Source: Benincasa hispida (taxonomy: Eukaryota; Streptophyta; Magnoliopsida; Cucurbitales; Cucurbitaceae). Taken from it: a DNA stretch of 64,000 nt. The stretch covers positions 62,420,388 through 62,484,387 of the forward strand of contig NC_052353.1 in assembly GCF_009727055.1 (NCBI RefSeq), in the 5' to 3' direction. The notes under the pieces are model-generated. The model worked only from the letters and a program-made list of their open reading frames with translations. It was not told the origin of the DNA and ran no database searches. The position numbers were made by a program, and so were the translations under genes. How positions within the stretch are numbered: the first letter of the stretch is position 1; each line of letters opens with the position of its first letter. Positions 58,860 through 64,000 of this stretch are shown here, one piece after another.

Positions 58860-61051
58860 TGATGACATGCAGAAATGCATGCCATCTTAGTCCTTTTACT
58901 TAGAATTATGAAGGTTGTTAGGCAGAAATTGCGTCGATCGTGCTAGGAATTCATGAGAAAAAGAGTTTGCGTCGATCAATATGTCGAATCTCAGCTAACC
59001 TATTACTTTACATTAATTATGCATTCAATGTTCTATTTTTGTAGCCAATGCAAGAAATGAACGCAAACGCAAAAATCAGACCATCGCATAGACGACCGCA
59101 TGCAGAGAAACACTCCAACGCAAGGCAAACGCATTGATCAACGCATAGATGTTGCGGTAATTAGGTGTATGCAACCATCGCATGGGAGTTGTGCTCGCCA
59201 AACGATTGCGGTCATCATGTAGAGTTGCGGAATGAACGCATAGAATGACTGTGGCTATGCGACAACGCATTCTAATGGGATCAACGCAAGGTAGGCGGAA
59301 TGAACGCATCAACACATCTACCTCGAGAAAATCTGAAGCTGATGCTGATATTTTACCTACCGCGCCGTTGGTGGCAGAGGTTTAGAAAAGAGTAAGCGTC
59401 GGACGTCAGACTCAGAGTAGTCCAATTAATACTGTCGGCGATCCAAACTCTATAAATAGAAGCCTATAAGCAAAAATTCAGATCATCTAGGGAGGATCCT
59501 TGGATTCGGAGATTATCCTTCAACTAGGGATTTTTCCCACGATCCAGACAAACGCGTGAGAAGATGACTAGGAGTTCTTCACCTCCTTCATCCATTCCGA
59601 GTGACGACCGGAGCCTTCAACCGAAGTTAGATCTCGAGAGAGTCAGCTCCTCCACCCATCCATGGCACCATCGGCAGCCTTGACGCATATCCGCTGGAAG
59701 CAAAGTTTTGCTTCCAAACGGTCATTTCTTTTTCCTTTCTTTTCCTATATTGTATTGTATGACATTTTGAATGAAGAAATTAATTCAATGTGTTTTTCAA
59801 TGCATTTATCTATTCCTTCGACTTCATCTCCATCTTCTTGTTTAACATCATTACTTTCATTGCAACATTAGTGGGATTGCGTAGGTATTGCATACTTAGT
59901 CATGTGGATTAAGGATATGAAACTGTAGCAACCCACCGAGAGGTGTGCGTTACGGAGTGTGTTAGTAACCTTATTTTCTTAGTGTGAAGTTGCTGCAACG
60001 CCGGTCTATAGGCTAATGCATTGCTTATCTATGAGTGAATTCAGCAACAATCAACTGCCCAGGAGGGCAAGTGGTTGGACGCATTAAGCAAGGTATGCGT
60101 TGTTCACTAGGGATACTAACAATCTTGCGTCAACCAAGTTCATGCGTTTGTCTTGTCTAATGTTGTGCCCAACACCTCTTTAGAGCTACTCGAGAGAGAG
60201 TCTAAAGAAATAACCTAATGACTCGAGAGAGCTAGGTTAGAATCTAGACTCGAAAAAGTAAGATTAGATTGGCATAAGCAAGAGATAGACTTAGAGATAA
60301 GCTCTATTTGTCAACACTACATCGCTTGCACCCTAGGAATAGGAATGATGATATGTGGTCGCTTTGTTTGTGTATCATCGCATAGAAAAGAATTAGAGGC
60401 TTATGTGTAAGCCCTATAGACACCTCTACACATACATCGCATACGTTCTAGCATTAGAAGCCGTAGCATTCGCACCGAGAGGTGGTTTACTATGAGTGTT
60501 GCATGATCACATTAGATTGCATTAGACTTGAGAGAGCGAGATTAGATTGTATGAGTGTTACATGATCGCATTAGATTGCGTTGACTAGGTTGCCCTTGCG
60601 ATCACTCTTAAGTTTTGCAATGAAAACATCTCCGCATTTATTTCCCATACATTTATTTCATGTCAAGGTTTATCGTATCTCTACCTTTCATGCATAATTC
60701 TCATTGCTTGTCTGTTAGATAGGAGTAGGAGTAGGATTAACGTAGCAATATCCCCTCCATTCTTTTATTCAACTGCCGCATGCACAATCACCGCAAAGAT
60801 ATAGTTACAAGTCCCTGTGTTCGAACTTGGATTACCCGAGAAACTTTCATTCATGTTATACTTGCCGTGAACGCAAGAAAAGTTGTGGCAGGACACATGG
60901 TCATCGCATATATTTTTTTAACGCATTTTTCAGTCCAACGCATGACCATCGACGCATGACAATCAACGCATATCTTATGAACATGCATCGCATAACGCGT
61001 CCAAGGGAAGTTGGTTGTCGAGTAAAATTGACATCCAATTTCCCGTCACCA
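58860..61051 (+). mobile_element. Family G solo-LTR-like unit G2
   Basis: 2192 bp, TGATGACATGCAG to CCCGTCACCA. Perfect target-site duplication TGTCC (58855-58859, 61052-61056). Clearly diverged from G1 but collinear, including the TATA-type ACTCTATAAATAGAAGCC at about 59448. About 115 bp longer than G1, partly through extra GCATTAGATTGCG-type duplications near 60500-60590. Confidence 0.95.
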
Positions 61052-61056
61052 TGTCC

Positions 61057-61234
61057 CCCTATAGGTGGTGTTTGTATAGGTCAATACCAAGGTAAATGGA
61101 AAAAGTGTTTATAGTAAATGGGAGTGGGATGTGTGTCAACACATCCGACGATCTCTCTCATTAGTTTGTAGTAAATTTTCATGCTCGGCTTCGAAACACT
61201 TTTGCTTGTGTCCCCCTACAAATGACATTGGCAT
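61057..61234 (+). mobile_element. Continuation of the F2 internal region
   Basis: Non-coding stretch between G2 and F4. CTCGGCTTCGAAACACTTTTGCTTGTGTCC here resembles CTCGGCCTCGAGGCACCTTA just left of G2, an imperfect duplication in the interior (only the first 20 bases compared in text). Confidence 0.5.
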
Positions 61235-63167
61235 TGAAGGAAGGATCAGATCTCATCACAGTGGAAGCATTTCATTAGGAACACATTGCATCTCGTGATT
61301 CGATTTTACATTAAACAAAGCTGTTATATTAAACAGAATAAATAAACATGTAAATTAGCATGCTTTTAAGGAAATGATTAGAATGATTCTTACCTTTGCA
61401 GATTCCCTAATGTCACGAACAAGTCTCTTCAAGGTTCCAACGATCGAATCTCCAAACAGTCTTGATCACGAACTACTCTTTGAAAAATCTCGATCACTAC
61501 CATGAGAGAAACCTCGTTATTTCTTAGGATTCCAATAGAGGATAGGTGGTGTCCAACTATTGAGAGAATGAGAGGAGAATAGAATTTTGGAGAGTAGAAA
61601 GGCTCAAAAAAAATTCTGCACAATAACACTAGGATATTGTGTATTGTCAGAGTTTCTCTACAATAAGACTGTATGAGGTGTGTTTTGTAAAAGGCCATAG
61701 GGAGGTCTTTATATAGGGAAGAGCCAAGATCTTTCCCTAATATATTTTCCTTTTCCTAATATATATTATCCTTTTCTGTAATTAATTAAATAACACGTAT
61801 TTAATTAATTAGCCCGATTAAATAACACTGATTTAATTTGCACAATTAAATGACACTTATTTATTTTTAACTTGCACAATAATTAAATAACTATTTATAC
61901 ATTAAAACCAATTTAATGTATATATTTAATTATCATATACATCGGTTGTATATATGCAATATCTCTCTATTAATTAATTCTTTATGAATTTAATTCACTT
62001 GAATTAATTGATTTAAATCTTATTCAAATATTACTTTCCAATTTAATTATAGATCATACCTATAATTAATTATATATTAATCACATTAATATATAGTTTC
62101 CTCAAATTAATTTGAACAATTCAAATTATCCTTTTAAGTATCCTCTAGTGAGCTAACGAGGGGACCTGGTGGACTTGTAGATCAGAAGCTCCGACGATAT
62201 GAAATTAATTGGCTAAACTCATTAACTAAATTAATCAATATTCGTTAACTATGGGTAAATTCTACTAAAGGCCCGCAACTGCACTCTTTTCACTACAGAT
62301 ATATTTCTGTGTCACGGATATAGACCAATAACAATGAGTTAATCCTTCACGAGTGTTCGTGAATCTAACAGGATCAAATTACCGTTTTACCCTTGGGTTG
62401 CCTCTGGCTTCTCAAGTACCACTGCTCTTCTAATGAACAATCTGTTGGTCCAATCAATAAACAGAAACTCCTCTCGAGCCCTTTGTTTAGGATAGGGTCC
62501 TTTGTTCAAGTCCCAGAGACACCACTAAAAGGAACTCATCTACTTACCCTCAAGGAGGAAAAGAGTGAATTTCATATTGTATAATTATAGTCTCAACTCT
62601 TTTCTCGGTCTCGTCCCCAAAATGGTAGGTTTATTGGGTCAGCGATCTGACCACCCTCACCTATGAAAATCAAAGGACAATGCCTCGTGAACAGGAATTC
62701 ATAATATACTCAAGATTGAGACTAAGTCACCTAGGTCATCCTATTGAAATAGGAACCAACTAGTCAATGGTGTTATATCTAGTGGTTACTATTTCGTGGT
62801 CTAGTCTTATGCAACTCTTTGCATAGGATACTCCCACTCACGTGTCACCTACATGAAAGCATTGGATCATTATGTTTGTATCGAATAAAAAGTGAATCAT
62901 ATCCATAGTATTATTAAGATAAGGTACCCAACCTTATCCCTATACTTTAGGCTAAATCTTGAACATTGGTCCTCGTATGTCTCCACATACAGTTCAAGAC
63001 TCATAAGACATCCTTGGATGTTAGTTTATTGGACCTAGGGTTATTAAAGAAAATTAGACAATAATACAAACAATAACATTTATTGATTGAACATCTATAA
63101 CTCTTTATTAATGATAGTCAATTAATAACAATTACCATCTACGAGTTTTAGGGCATAAAACCCAACA
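61235..63167 (-). mobile_element. Family F unit F4
   Basis: 1933 bp, minus strand, 5' end TGTTGGGTTTTATGCCC, 3' end TTCCTTCA. Flanks GGCAT (left) and TTCAT (right) agree at three of five positions, so the target-site duplication is weak or has decayed. It sits in the interior of the F2 element. Confidence 0.85.
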
Positions 63168-63251
63168 TTCATGACTATTTACTCAAACTTCAGAAATAGA
63201 TAGGATTGCTTTAGTTTTTACCCCAATCGGTTTTTCTCTACAGTTGGTTCA

Positions 63252-64000
63252 TTGGGGCGGAACTCTAGAATATTATCAATAAAGATGTTATTGATGTTTA
63301 TTCAATAAAACTGTTATTGAATATGTGATTTGCACTTGTAAAGTCTAAATCCAATAAACTAAAGATCCATGGATATTATTGAATACATAAACTTTATGTG
63401 GAGACATAAGAGTGGATCAAGTTCAGTAAATAGCCAAAATAGTCTATAGTATATGAATAAGGTTAGGTACCTTATTCTGGTAACACTATCGGATGCGGCC
63501 CATTTTGCAGTTGTTACAATTTGTTGTAAAGTGCTACAAACGAAGTTATCCTGATTTGTTCATGTATTGACATGAGGAGTGGGGGCGTTCTATGCAATGA
63601 GCTTTCATAAGATTGGACTAAGAATTAAGTCACTCTTACTTTATAATGTTGTTTATTGTTTAAGACTGACTATTTTAAAGCGATGACCTAGGTAACTTGA
63701 CTTTAATCTTGAGCTAACTATGAACTCCTGTTTATTCGAGATTATTCTTAGATTTTCATGGGTGAGGGTTGGCTCAATAGTGCCGATTCAATAAGCCTCC
63801 CATTTCAGGGGTAAGATCGGGTAGATAGCTGGAGACATAGGGTGCAAGACGGAATTCACTCATACCCACTTTTAGGGATAGTAGAGAGATTGTTTCCTTA
63901 AGTGTTGACTCTGGGTCTTGAACACGGGGCCCTACCATCTCATTGGCCTAAAAGGAACTTGGTTTAGTGAGTCGATCACAAACCAATTATTCATTAGAGG
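63252..64000 (+). mobile_element. Family F' unit, truncated by the window end
   Basis: From about 63252 the sequence follows the F' subfamily (ATTATCAATAAAGATGTTAT.., then GTGGAGACATAAGAGTGGAT) in plus orientation to the last base. The 5' end is eroded and lacks a clear TG, so the border is approximate. Confidence 0.75.

Overview
The window is nuclear DNA from a flowering plant, almost certainly a eudicot. Four genes have plant-typical exon/intron structure (GT..AG introns, long AT-rich spacers), and about two thirds of the sequence is nested LTR retrotransposon DNA. I suspect a cucurbit from the look of the repeat families, but that is an inference I could not test. There are no prokaryotic operons, CRISPR arrays, rRNA genes or tRNA genes. 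The sequence is an assembly product: it contains a run of 10 Ns (39875-39884) and an unremoved Nextera mate-pair junction adapter (25094-25131).

Host genes. At 1-2009 (+) are the last exons of a coiled-coil protein of unknown function. At 2714-4285 (-), convergent with it, is an intronless PORR-domain organellar RNA-binding protein with an in-frame 24-bp minisatellite. At 5911-17865 (-) is a dead pentatricopeptide-repeat (PPR) gene, split into three pieces by two Ty1/copia elements (A, 6351-11796; B, 11844-16767) and further damaged by deletions, frameshifts and a tiny poly(A) retroposon. At 18999-21276 (+) is a four-exon gene for a GPI-anchored X8 (callose-binding type) cell-wall protein. 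At 44305-45183 (+) is an intronless membrane-anchored protein of the plant basic secretory protein (BSP) fold whose HExxH zinc site is replaced. From memory, Arabidopsis has PPR, X8 and BSP genes close together on chromosome 2 (At2g42920, At2g42930, At2g42900), so these three probably mark an old conserved block that has been inflated by transposons.

Transposon nest 1 (22887-40388). An old Ty1/copia element on the minus strand (element C, TSD GTTTT) has been opened by several insertions of one family of ~2-kb solo-LTR-like units (here called family F, TGTTG...CA): 24847-26372, 28665-32666 (itself hit at 28674-30662) and 32726-39208. The last contains another family F unit (33637-35770, TSD CATAT) and a hAT DNA transposon remnant (36383-38677, TSD CCTCATTG).

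Transposon nest 2 (46482-64000). The gag start of a B-like copia element (E) was hit by F1 (47070-49021, TSD CTTCT) and then by F2, whose LTR (49066-57121) is itself split by F3 (50480-56586, TSD TATCA). F3 in turn contains G1 (51398-53474, TSD AGTAC) and H (53525-55632, TSD ATCCG/ATCTG). F2 runs on into a primer-binding site and a non-coding internal region, which carries G2 (58860-61051, TSD TGTCC), F4 (61235-63167) and a last F copy cut by the window end.

The most unusual features are the order of events readable from target-site duplications, the dense degenerate arrays of short motifs inside three unrelated LTR families (ACGATCGT in F, AACGCAT/TGCGGTCAT in G, AGCGAGAT in H), the perfect terminal hairpin of family G, and the sequencing adapter sitting in place of about 0.5 kb of an F element.
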